The notes under the pieces were generated by a model. It was given only the letters and a program-made list of their open reading frames with translations, was not told where the DNA came from and made no database searches. Below, piece after piece: positions 1-4,968 of a DNA stretch of 5,276 nucleotides (positions are counted from its first letter, which is position 1; the number at the start of each line of letters is the position of its first letter). The position numbers were made by a program, and so were the translations under genes. Source of the DNA: an uncultured Acidimicrobium sp. (GTDB taxonomy: Bacteria > Actinomycetota > Acidimicrobiia > Acidimicrobiales > Ilumatobacteraceae); assembly GCA_903853285.1 (NCBI GenBank), contig CAINTF010000031.1, forward strand, positions 1 through 5,276. The letters are read 5' to 3'.

Positions 1-115
1 CGTTGGCGCAAGTGTTGATCATTTTGGATTGCAGCCAACTTTTGTTGTGCTGATGTCGATTTTTGCTGCGACTGGAGTGTTGATCGCTTCGTTGCCCGTG
101 TTCCGCGGGCTCTAA
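1..115 (+). CDS. C-terminal end of an MFS-like transporter (partial)
   Basis: An open frame runs from base 2 to the TAA at 113-115 and gives 37 residues; the start lies before the window. The fragment reads as a short loop (VGASVDHFGLQPT) followed by one hydrophobic helix of about 22 residues (FVVLMSIFAATGVLIASLPV) and a very short tail ending FRGL. A G-x3-D-x2-G loop leading into a last helix and then a short basic tail is typical of the final transmembrane segment of major facilitator superfamily permeases, which export or import small molecules across the inner membrane. The family call rests on this pattern only; another polytopic membrane protein is possible. Its stop codon is 10 bases from the next start on the same strand, so the two genes could be co-transcribed. 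Confidence 0.55.
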   Translation, partial: VGASVDHFGLQPTFVVLMSIFAATGVLIASLPVFRGL

Positions 116-118
116 GGT
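113..118 (+). promoter_or_regulatory. TANNNT -10-like box before the hydrolase
   Basis: TAAGGT is followed by 7 bases and then the GTG start at 126. This is the layout expected if transcription begins at the start codon. The box contains the stop codon of the upstream gene. The same bases include AAGG (114-117), which could instead act as a Shine-Dalgarno 8 bases from the GTG, so the sequence alone cannot separate an operon-internal ribosome site from a leaderless promoter. No good -35 is seen; TTGCCC at 92-97 is a weak candidate with a 15-base spacer. Confidence 0.35.
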
Positions 119-125
119 ATTTATC

Positions 126-1031
126 GTGCCACTTCATCCGCAAGCCCAAGTGATTGCGGATCTCATTGCTTCAGTAAATTCGAGACCAATCGCTGATGCG
201 GCACCAGTAGACGTTCGAGCTTCGTACAAACTTGCGACCATTCCTCCAACAGACGAAATGGACGAGATTCGAGAAGTTGATGCAGGTGGAGTGCCGTGCA
301 GGCTTTATCGGCCGTCAAAATCGAACGACTTGGGACTCCTTGTGTATTTCCACGGTGGCGGATTCGTTATTGGCGATCTCGACACTCATGCCGGAGTCGC
401 GAGTTCGCTTGCAGCCAAATCTGGTCACGCTGTATTGGCGGTTGATTATCGCTTGGCTCCAGAGCATAAATTTCCCGCGGCAATAGACGATGCGCTTGCC
501 TCGGTCGAGTGGGCATTTAAGAATGCGAAATCGTTGGGAATCGATCCAAACCGCATTGCGGTTGGGGGAGACTCAGCCGGTGGCACATTGGCTGCACTTG
601 TGTGCCACTCAATGGTTGTGCCAATCAAATTTCAGATGCTCATTTATCCAGGTGTAGACGCATCAATGTCGTATCCATCTATTTTGGAAAATCGAAGTGG
701 CCCACTGTTGACACTCGATGTACTGAAGTGGTTTCAGAAGCATTATTTGCGCGATGCAAGTGACATTAGCGATGTGAAAGCCTCACCGATTTTGGTATCT
801 GATGAGATCTTGAAGCAGATGCCACCAGCAATTGTCATTTCGGCAGAATTTGATCCAATACGTGATGAAGGCGAAGCGTATGGTCGTCGACTCATAGAGA
901 ATGGTGTGAGCGTCACCACCACCCGATACATCGGCGAGTTCCACGATTTCTTTAAAATGATTGGCGCTCTTGATGATGCCGAGCTTGCTCATCAGCAAGT
1001 CGCAGCATTGTTGCGCAAATATCTCGCCTGA
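126..1031 (+). CDS. Alpha/beta hydrolase, hormone-sensitive lipase (family IV) esterase type
   Basis: This 301-residue protein is a cytoplasmic carboxylic-ester hydrolase of the HSL/GDXG group. The oxyanion-hole motif HGGG lies at residues 76-79 (in YFHGGGFVIGD). The conserved DYRLAPEHKFPAA segment is at 107-119. The nucleophile elbow GDSAGG spans 148-153 with Ser150 as the likely nucleophile. Asp243 (DPIRDEG) and His273 (FHDFF) complete the triad. The length is normal for the family and all key residues are present, so it should be active. Its physiological substrate cannot be read from the sequence; short-chain esters are usual for relatives. The GTG start at 126 fits both an AAGG ribosome site and a TANNNT box 7 bases upstream. 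It follows the MFS-like gene by 10 bases, so transporter plus esterase may be a small operon. Confidence 0.93.
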   Translation: MPLHPQAQVIADLIASVNSRPIADAAPVDVRASYKLATIPPTDEMDEIREVDAGGVPCRLYRPSKSNDLGLLVYFHGGGFVIGDLDTHAGVASSLAAKSGHAVLAVDYRLAPEHKFPAAIDDALASVEWAFKNAKSLGIDPNRIAVGGDSAGGTLAALVCHSMVVPIKFQMLIYPGVDASMSYPSILENRSGPLLTLDVLKWFQKHYLRDASDISDVKASPILVSDEILKQMPPAIVISAEFDPIRDEGEAYGRRLIENGVSVTTTRYIGEFHDFFKMIGALDDAELAHQQVAALLRKYLA

Positions 1032-1060
1032 TTTAGCGAATGGCGATTAGCGATTTCGTG

Positions 1061-1681
1061 TTATTCGTTGCCTTGAACTCTGTCAAGTTGCGGTGCATCA
1101 GCGTCGAGTAGTGCGATGACGTCACCAGGTGTGATAGCTGTGCAAAATTCTCCGTGCAAGTTGGCAACCGTCATGTCGTGCACAAGTTCGGCGTCGTAGT
1201 CGGCGCCATCAAGACCGATGCGATTAGTCGTCGCGCAACAGTCAGGTACGAGGTATGTGTCAAAACCAAGATTGCCGGCCATCCGCGTAGTGGTCTCGAT
1301 GCACATGTTGGTAAAGAAACCGACAATCACAAGTCGCTTGATTCCTTTGCGGCGCAATTGAATTTCAAGATCGGTGCCAATGAACCCGCTGTTGACATCT
1401 TTTTCAACACAAATGTCGGTTGGCTGCACTTCGAAGCCCTCTTTTTGTGCACCTGTAGGGAGTGAAAACTTGAGCGGCGAAGCTGCTTCACGAGAGTCGT
1501 GTCGCGTGTACGCGATAGTGAGTCCATGTTGACGAAACGCGGCGAGCAAACGCAGCATGTGCGATTCGGCGTCGGGGTTGTTGCGGCGTCCGGTTGGCCC
1601 ACCCCAATGCTCGAGCACGTCGACGCCCTTTTGGACATCAACGAGGAGAAGTGCGGTATCGCTAGAGAACTGTGTGATCAC
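1061..1681 (-). CDS. Isochorismatase-family cysteine hydrolase
   Basis: The start chosen is the GTG at 1681, giving 206 residues; ATG codons at 1699 and 1693 would add six or four residues. The protein has the isochorismatase-like Rossmann-type fold signature: the catalytic Asp in LLLVDVQKG (Asp15), the Lys in VEKDVNSGF (Lys94) and the Cys in GFFTNMCIETT (Cys127), with the typical hydrophobic cis-peptide region before the Cys. Members hydrolyse small amides or vinyl ethers, for example nicotinamide, N-carbamoyl compounds, biuret or isochorismate; nothing here fixes the substrate. There are no siderophore or NAD-salvage genes nearby to guide the choice. It converges with the esterase gene across 29 bases and diverges from the DUF421 gene. 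The GTG was preferred because TATGCT sits exactly 7 bases before it and no ribosome site precedes either ATG. Confidence 0.9.
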   Translation of the reverse strand: MITQFSSDTALLLVDVQKGVDVLEHWGGPTGRRNNPDAESHMLRLLAAFRQHGLTIAYTRHDSREAASPLKFSLPTGAQKEGFEVQPTDICVEKDVNSGFIGTDLEIQLRRKGIKRLVIVGFFTNMCIETTTRMAGNLGFDTYLVPDCCATTNRIGLDGADYDAELVHDMTVANLHGEFCTAITPGDVIALLDADAPQLDRVQGNE

Positions 1682-1688
1682 GCCAATG

Positions 1689-1694
1689 AGCATA
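1689..1694 (-). promoter_or_regulatory. -10-like box for the isochorismatase-family gene
   Basis: On the minus strand TATGCT is followed by 7 bases and the GTG at 1681. It matches TATAAT at four of six positions, the best of the boxes in this window. If it is the real promoter, the mRNA is leaderless and the ATG codons at 1699 and 1693 are not used. No convincing -35 is visible. Confidence 0.35.
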
Positions 1695-1719
1695 GTCATT
1701 GGTTACGAGCGAGATGCCG

Positions 1720-1725
1720 TAAGTT
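1720..1725 (+). promoter_or_regulatory. -10-like box for the DUF421 gene
   Basis: TAAGTT is followed by 7 bases and the ATG at 1733. There is no Shine-Dalgarno at normal distance (the nearest purine-rich run, GAGATG at 1711-1716, ends 16 bases before the ATG), so a leaderless transcript is the simplest reading. No clear -35 is seen. Confidence 0.35.
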
Positions 1726-1732
1726 GTTTGTT

Positions 1733-2272
1733 ATGTGGCATGCCATCTTTGATCTACACCCATCAGTACTCGAAAAAGTGTTGAGACCACTCATCATTTA
1801 CGGGTTCTTACTTATCGCGTTGCGACTCGGTGGTCATCGTGAACTCGGTCAAAGTAATGCTTTGCAGTTTGTATTGCTGCTTTCGATTGCAAACGCGGTT
1901 CAGAATGGCATTATCGGAGTGGATGACTCGATTACTGGTGCACTAATCGGCGCGATCACATTGTTCATCGCTAATGGCGTAGTTGAGCTTATTGCGAGTC
2001 GCAATCGTTGGTTCCATCAGGCAGTAATCGGACAATCAATAGTCTTGGTGTCAAATGGAAAAGTAAATTTGCGACTGCTTAAACGTCAGCGATTAAGTGA
2101 AGATGATTTGGTTTCGGCAGCGCAAGGGGCAAACTCAATACACGACATTGATCGTGCGGTAATAAACGTCAATGGCGAAATTGTTGTGACCTTGCATAAG
2201 GATTTCGAATTGAGTGAGCAGATAAAAGCCCTCAATTTGCGTATAGATAAATTGCTTGCAGTTAAGCCTTAA
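1733..2272 (+). CDS. DUF421 / YetF-like membrane protein
   Basis: This 179-residue protein has the two-part build of the DUF421 (YetF) family. The N-terminal part holds about three membrane helices, near residues 18-33, 42-58 and 66-87, with the family signatures LGGHRELGQ at 32-40, NAVQNGIIG at 54-62 and the D-x-S-x-x-G-A-L-x-G stretch at 65-73. A cytoplasmic C-terminal domain follows: IVLVSNGKVN, then LLKRQRLSEDDL near 115-126, then INVNGEIVV near 144-152. The molecular function of the family is not established; in spore-formers paralogues are linked to membrane or spore traits. The frame is open for 78 more codons upstream, but these lie antisense to the isochorismatase-family gene and have no family character, so the ATG at 1733 was chosen. 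It ends inside the last codons of the convergent pcs gene, with an 11-base overlap. Confidence 0.88.
   Translation: MWHAIFDLHPSVLEKVLRPLIIYGFLLIALRLGGHRELGQSNALQFVLLLSIANAVQNGIIGVDDSITGALIGAITLFIANGVVELIASRNRWFHQAVIGQSIVLVSNGKVNLRLLKRQRLSEDDLVSAAQGANSIHDIDRAVINVNGEIVVTLHKDFELSEQIKALNLRIDKLLAVKP
2262..2272. repeat. Palindrome holding both stop codons of a convergent pair
   Basis: TTAAG-C-CTTAA is a perfect inverted repeat of 5-base arms around one base. Read on the plus strand its last three bases are the TAA of the DUF421 gene; on the minus strand its other end is the TAA of pcs. The two reading frames overlap by exactly this element. It is too short and A+T-rich to be a strong terminator by itself. 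Confidence 0.7.
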
Positions 2273-2984
2273 GTGGAGTGTGTCGCTTCTCGAAAATACG
2301 GATGAGCACGAATGTAGTAATCGTGATTGGGCCGATAAAGAGCACCAGTGAGGCAATGCGCCCAACGTTTGGTTCTTTGAACGAAAAATAGATCATCGAA
2401 ACCATCCAGATTGTTGACGCGATGACGTTGGGAATACGAAAGCGTTTGACCTTGATGGTGTGCGGAAACTCGACTTTGCTGAGAGTCAACCACGAGATAG
2501 CCAGGGTGATTACGACGTTGAGAGTGGTGTTATTTTCAAGTATCCAAAGCGTGGGGATCACGAGGTTCCAGGCTGCGGGAAAACCAGAAAACCAGTGATC
2601 GTCAGACTCGCCATTGGTTTGGCTAAACCACATCGCTGATGACCCAAGTACCGCGGCGATGGCGAGTTGACCGGAAAGTCCGTGTGTGACTACGCCAAAT
2701 TGCCACATGAATGCGCAGGGCACAAGTACGCAGGTCACGTAGTCAATGACAAGATCCAGAATGTATCCATTGAATCGTGGGGCAAGTGAAGTGCTCATCC
2801 ATTTGCGGGCGATCGGACCATCAACTCCATCGATAGCGACAGCGATCATCATCCAAACAATTGCGCTTGTTGGCGACTTATCAAGCACAGAAACGAGGGA
2901 TGCCATGCCCGCAAAAATGCCCGTGACCGTGAGAACATGGATCATGAGGTCGAGACGTGTTTCGTTTGCGGTATGGGTTGTCAC
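2262..2984 (-). CDS. pcs: Phosphatidylcholine synthase (CDP-alcohol phosphatidyltransferase family)
   Basis: The predicted reaction joins choline and CDP-diacylglycerol into phosphatidylcholine plus CMP at the inner membrane. With the GTG at 2984 the protein has 240 residues and about eight membrane helices (near 15-34, 40-51, 77-97, 105-120, 136-149, 154-168, 186-202, 210-228), the number known for Pcs. The catalytic motif D55-G56-x2-A59-R60-x12-G73-x3-D77-x3-D81 has the 12-residue gap that marks Pcs; other CDP-alcohol transferases such as PssA and PgsA have 8 or 9. IHVLTVTG near the start, GFPAAWN at 134-140 and the basic PHTIKVKRFR at 174-183 also fit Pcs. A GTG at 3029 would add 15 residues, with GAGAA 9 bases before it. 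I prefer 2984: it has TAGTGT 7 bases upstream and avoids overlap with the divergent gene at 3012. No choline uptake gene is adjacent. Confidence 0.87.
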   Translation of the reverse strand: MTTHTANETRLDLMIHVLTVTGIFAGMASLVSVLDKSPTSAIVWMMIAVAIDGVDGPIARKWMSTSLAPRFNGYILDLVIDYVTCVLVPCAFMWQFGVVTHGLSGQLAIAAVLGSSAMWFSQTNGESDDHWFSGFPAAWNLVIPTLWILENNTTLNVVITLAISWLTLSKVEFPHTIKVKRFRIPNVIASTIWMVSMIYFSFKEPNVGRIASLVLFIGPITITTFVLIRIFEKRHTPLKA

Positions 2985-2991
2985 CGGATCA

Positions 2992-2997
2992 ACACTA
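2992..2997 (-). promoter_or_regulatory. -10-like box for pcs
   Basis: On the minus strand TAGTGT is followed by 7 bases and the GTG at 2984, which suits a leaderless mRNA. It shares two base pairs with the plus-strand box at 2996-3001. Confidence 0.33.
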
Positions 2998-3001
2998 CTC
3001 T
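2996..3001 (+). promoter_or_regulatory. -10-like box for the small membrane protein gene
   Basis: TACTCT lies 10 bases before the ATG at 3012 and 13 before the second ATG at 3015. Transcription would begin only a few bases before the start codon. The spacing is looser than for the other boxes, so support is weaker. It overlaps the opposite-strand box for pcs. Confidence 0.25.
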
Positions 3002-3011
3002 GCAGCGTGAA

Positions 3012-3422
3012 ATGATGACCGTCCAACACCGAAGATTGTTCTCATACTTATGGCTTCTGGCCGTGATGCTCTGGTGCGCGATTCGTATCGGTGCGGTGAG
3101 CGTGTGGCTCTCAAAATATGGCGTGAATACTTCGGTATTTGCTGTCGTGGAAATTGTGTCGTCAGTAATTTATGGAGTTGCTTCAGCAAAAACTGTGCTT
3201 GCACTTGTCGATAAGCGACGCCGTGTTGCATTGCTGTGGGGTAGTGCATCTGCAATCTCGTATTTAGCGCCAGATGTTTATGTGTTTTCGACCGGACAAT
3301 CGCTGCCGATGTTGTCATATGTAGTGATCATCACGCTGATTGTTGTGCTTGGAAGCGTGGGCATTGTCGATGCGCGCCGCCGCTACGTCCAGTATTCGAA
3401 AGACAAAATCACACGCGATTGA
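3012..3422 (+). CDS. Unrecognised small membrane protein with four helices
   Basis: I do not recognise a family. The 136-residue protein has four clear hydrophobic segments, near residues 10-33, 41-66, 72-92 and 100-119. Basic clusters (HRR at 6-8, DKRRRV at 67-72, ARRRY at 121-125) fall at the N-terminus, between helices 2 and 3, and after helix 4, so the positive-inside rule predicts both ends and the middle loop in the cytoplasm. There is no signal peptide cleavage site, metal motif or catalytic motif that I can see. Two ATGs are adjacent (3012 and 3015). The frame is open back to 2937, but that part is antisense to pcs and not hydrophobic, so it was not used. The gene shares its promoter region with pcs, which hints at a membrane-lipid link but is only positional evidence. 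Confidence 0.72.
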   Translation: MMTVQHRRLFSYLWLLAVMLWCAIRIGAVSVWLSKYGVNTSVFAVVEIVSSVIYGVASAKTVLALVDKRRRVALLWGSASAISYLAPDVYVFSTGQSLPMLSYVVIITLIVVLGSVGIVDARRRYVQYSKDKITRD

Positions 3423-3434
3423 TGACTGAGGTTT

Positions 3435-3453
3435 ACGTCGCTATTTGCGACGT
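3435..3453. terminator. Hairpin at a convergent junction, possible two-way terminator
   Basis: ACGTCGC and GCGACGT form a perfect 7-base-pair stem around a 5-base loop. It begins 12 bases after the stop codon of the small membrane protein gene and contains the TAG stop of the SCO6745-family gene in its arm and loop. No T-run follows on either strand, so it is not a textbook intrinsic terminator. A stem of this size is expected about once by chance in a window this long; the placement is what supports it. Confidence 0.4.
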
Positions 3454-4313
3454 GAGTCTCGCGCTGCCGGCATCCAGTTTTCACCAGCAGTTGCATCGAT
3501 GCGAGCCAAAAATCGGTGTCCTATTGGCTCAATGAGCTCAACAAATTCGAGAGTATGTTGCTCGCCAAGGTGACGCCATGCTTTTTCGCACAATTCGTTC
3601 GTGGTGTCTTCGATCTGTTCTCTAAATGCAAGTCCGGCATCATTGATGCGTCCGTTGTTCACAAAGCCACGGGCATCGAGTGCGACCCAAGCATCTTCAA
3701 GTTGAGCATCGTCGGCGCCGCGACTGCGCGGAATCCAGTCGCCAGGGTATCCAAGATATGCATCGTGTAATAGTCCGGCTTGCACGCCACTCACATCGTG
3801 ACTTGCAAGTACCGCAAAGTGTGTATCGCCACGCCACTCACGAATGCAATTGACAGCAAGCCAAGCAGACAGAACAGGGTTGTCTTCGCAGCGGGGCCAC
3901 GCGCGATGTGCCGCATACAGAACTCGACCACCGAGGGGCAGTGAGTCGGCAGCATCCCAAAGCGGCAGAGCCAACTTTCCAAGTTGCTCGAGTATCTCAG
4001 GTGCGTATTCGCGCAATCCACGATCAACTGCTTCGTTGCGGATGCGGTAAGCGTCTTCAAACGTGGTGTGCTGGCGAGCAACATCGAGACAGACGTCAAT
4101 GAACTCTTTGCGAATCGAATAGAACGCCGCAGTGACGGCATTATTGCCAACCGAAGCAAGTGGAGCAGAGCGCGTGGTGATGTAATAACCCAAGCCGTTT
4201 GGCACGCCGAGCGCAGTGAAGCGCGCAATCGCATCTGGGTCCCAGTAAATCCAACCGATGAGTCGGTGCGACGCAAGCGATGCTCTAGCACTGAGGTCAC
4301 GCCAATTTGTCAT
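3441..4313 (-). CDS. SCO6745 / SalK-family protein
   Basis: This 290-residue soluble protein matches what I recall of the actinobacterial SCO6745 (SalK-like) family. The N-terminal part has LASHRLIGWIYWDPDAIARF (residues 13-32) followed by a GLGYYITTRSAPLASVG stretch (40-56), which corresponds to the family's glycine/aromatic segment and R-x-APLG-like motif. The middle carries REWRGDTHFAVLA (158-170), the counterpart of the REHRGDGHVAAL signature. The C-terminal part has a segment near 208-245 (ALDARGFVNNGRINDAGLAFREQIE and on) that resembles a winged-helix region. The biochemical role of the family is not established. The ATG at 4313 was chosen over a TTG two codons upstream because TACCGT lies 6 bases before it. 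It diverges from alkB over 18 bases. The family name is from memory of the motifs, not from a search. Confidence 0.78.
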   Translation of the reverse strand: MTNWRDLSARASLASHRLIGWIYWDPDAIARFTALGVPNGLGYYITTRSAPLASVGNNAVTAAFYSIRKEFIDVCLDVARQHTTFEDAYRIRNEAVDRGLREYAPEILEQLGKLALPLWDAADSLPLGGRVLYAAHRAWPRCEDNPVLSAWLAVNCIREWRGDTHFAVLASHDVSGVQAGLLHDAYLGYPGDWIPRSRGADDAQLEDAWVALDARGFVNNGRINDAGLAFREQIEDTTNELCEKAWRHLGEQHTLEFVELIEPIGHRFLARIDATAGENWMPAARDSRRK

Positions 4314-4319
4314 GCGCAA

Positions 4320-4325
4320 ACGGTA
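4320..4325 (-). promoter_or_regulatory. -10-like box for the SCO6745-family gene
   Basis: On the minus strand TACCGT is followed by 6 bases and the ATG at 4313. TTTGCA (4342-4347) with a 16-base spacer matches TTGACA at four of six positions and could be a -35. The box lies within the 18 bases between the two divergent start codons, so any promoter for alkB must overlap it or lie within the SCO6745-family coding sequence. Confidence 0.33.
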
Positions 4326-4331
4326 TCAGTC

Positions 4332-4958
4332 ATGCAAGAATTGCAAACAACTGTGAGTACCCCAAGTTTGTTTTCTGATGCACAAGAGCTGCTTCCTTTT
4401 GATGGCAGTGCTGTGTTGTATCCACGATTCTTAGATGTCGACTTTGCTCATGGTGCATTCGAAGAATTGAAAACTGCGACGCCGTGGGAGCAGCCAGAGA
4501 TGGTCATGTTCGGCCAAAAGCATGCGCAGGCTGGGCTCTCTACATGGTTTACCGATACTGGAATTTCGTACCAGTATTCGGGGATCGTGCGCGAGGCACA
4601 CCCGATGACGCCGCTGCTCGCAAAGATCGGCGCAATGTGCACCGCACGCACTGGTGCACAATTCAACTCGGTTCTCGTGAACCTGTATCGAGATGGGCAA
4701 GACAGTGTGAGTTGGCATTCAGACAATGAAGCAGTCAATGGCAAGGAGCCAACGATTGCATCGGTCAGTCTCGGTGCGACGCGTCGTTTCGACCTGCGAC
4801 ACAAAGGAACGAAGGAGATGGTTCGTGCAGACCTTGAAGACGGATCACTCTTGGTGATGTCTGGTCTCTCGCAGCACTGTTGGGTGCATCAGATTGCAAA
4901 AACGAGAACACCAGTCGGTCCGAGAGTCAATCTCACGTTCCGACTGGTGCAAGCGTAA
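4332..4958 (+). CDS. alkB: AlkB-type 2-oxoglutarate/Fe(II)-dependent dioxygenase
   Basis: AlkB proteins remove N-alkyl lesions such as 1-methyladenine and 3-methylcytosine from DNA or RNA by oxidative demethylation using Fe(II), O2 and 2-oxoglutarate. All the family's active-site residues are visible in this 208-residue protein: N117-L-Y119 for the cosubstrate, the metal ligands H129-S-D131 (WHSDNE) and H186 (WVHQI), and the R198-x5-R204 pair (RVNLTFR) that binds 2-oxoglutarate. The core strand SLGATRRFDLRH (147-157) and GSLLVMSG (171-178) are also conserved. The order and spacing nearly equal those of E. coli AlkB; the layout is closest to the single-domain ALKBH2/3-like group. The frame is open 116 codons upstream, antisense to the neighbouring gene, and that part is not AlkB-like, so the ATG at 4332 was taken. 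No LexA or Ada-type box was recognised before it. Confidence 0.93.
   Translation: MQELQTTVSTPSLFSDAQELLPFDGSAVLYPRFLDVDFAHGAFEELKTATPWEQPEMVMFGQKHAQAGLSTWFTDTGISYQYSGIVREAHPMTPLLAKIGAMCTARTGAQFNSVLVNLYRDGQDSVSWHSDNEAVNGKEPTIASVSLGATRRFDLRHKGTKEMVRADLEDGSLLVMSGLSQHCWVHQIAKTRTPVGPRVNLTFRLVQA
4909..4949 (+). repeat. 10-base inverted repeat in the 3' end of alkB
   Basis: CACCAGTCGG (4909-4918) and CCGACTGGTG (4940-4949) are perfect inverted copies 21 bases apart. The loop contains a second small stem (GAGA 4922-4925 with TCTC 4931-4934). The outer arm ends 6 bases before the alkB stop codon, and a T-rich run (4960-4970) follows after a 10-base gap. It could slow or end transcription at the convergent junction, but the T-run is too far away for a standard intrinsic terminator and a chance match is possible. 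Confidence 0.35.
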
Positions 4959-4968
4959 ATATTTTGTT

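Noticed and set aside
1035..1069. A possible terminator stem (CGAAT with ATTCG) between the esterase and the isochorismatase-family gene
   Set aside because: The arms are only five bases, A/T-rich and 21 bases apart, with no T-run. It is not distinguishable from chance.
1154..1465. A 103-residue plus-strand frame within the isochorismatase-family gene
   Set aside because: It is a shadow of the opposite strand; the real frame carries the Asp-Lys-Cys triad.
1499..1732. A 78-codon open extension upstream of the DUF421 ATG
   Set aside because: It lies antisense to the isochorismatase-family gene, and the family's first membrane helix begins about 18 residues after the ATG at 1733, as expected for a full-length protein.
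2937..3011. An upstream open extension of the small membrane protein gene that includes two cysteines (CFVCGMGC), resembling a metal-binding motif
   Set aside because: These codons are antisense to the well-supported N-terminus of Pcs, and the cysteine pattern is a by-product of the opposite strand.
3791..4300. A 169-residue minus-strand open frame overlapping the SCO6745-family gene
   Set aside because: It is the same strand in another frame, has low-complexity Ser/Arg/Leu composition and no recognisable motif, whereas the overlapping frame has family signatures throughout.
3984..4331. A 116-codon open extension upstream of the alkB ATG in the same frame
   Set aside because: It is antisense to the SCO6745-family gene and shows no AlkB or other domain character. 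The 208-residue product from 4332 already has the full family layout. It is best seen as an open antisense frame.
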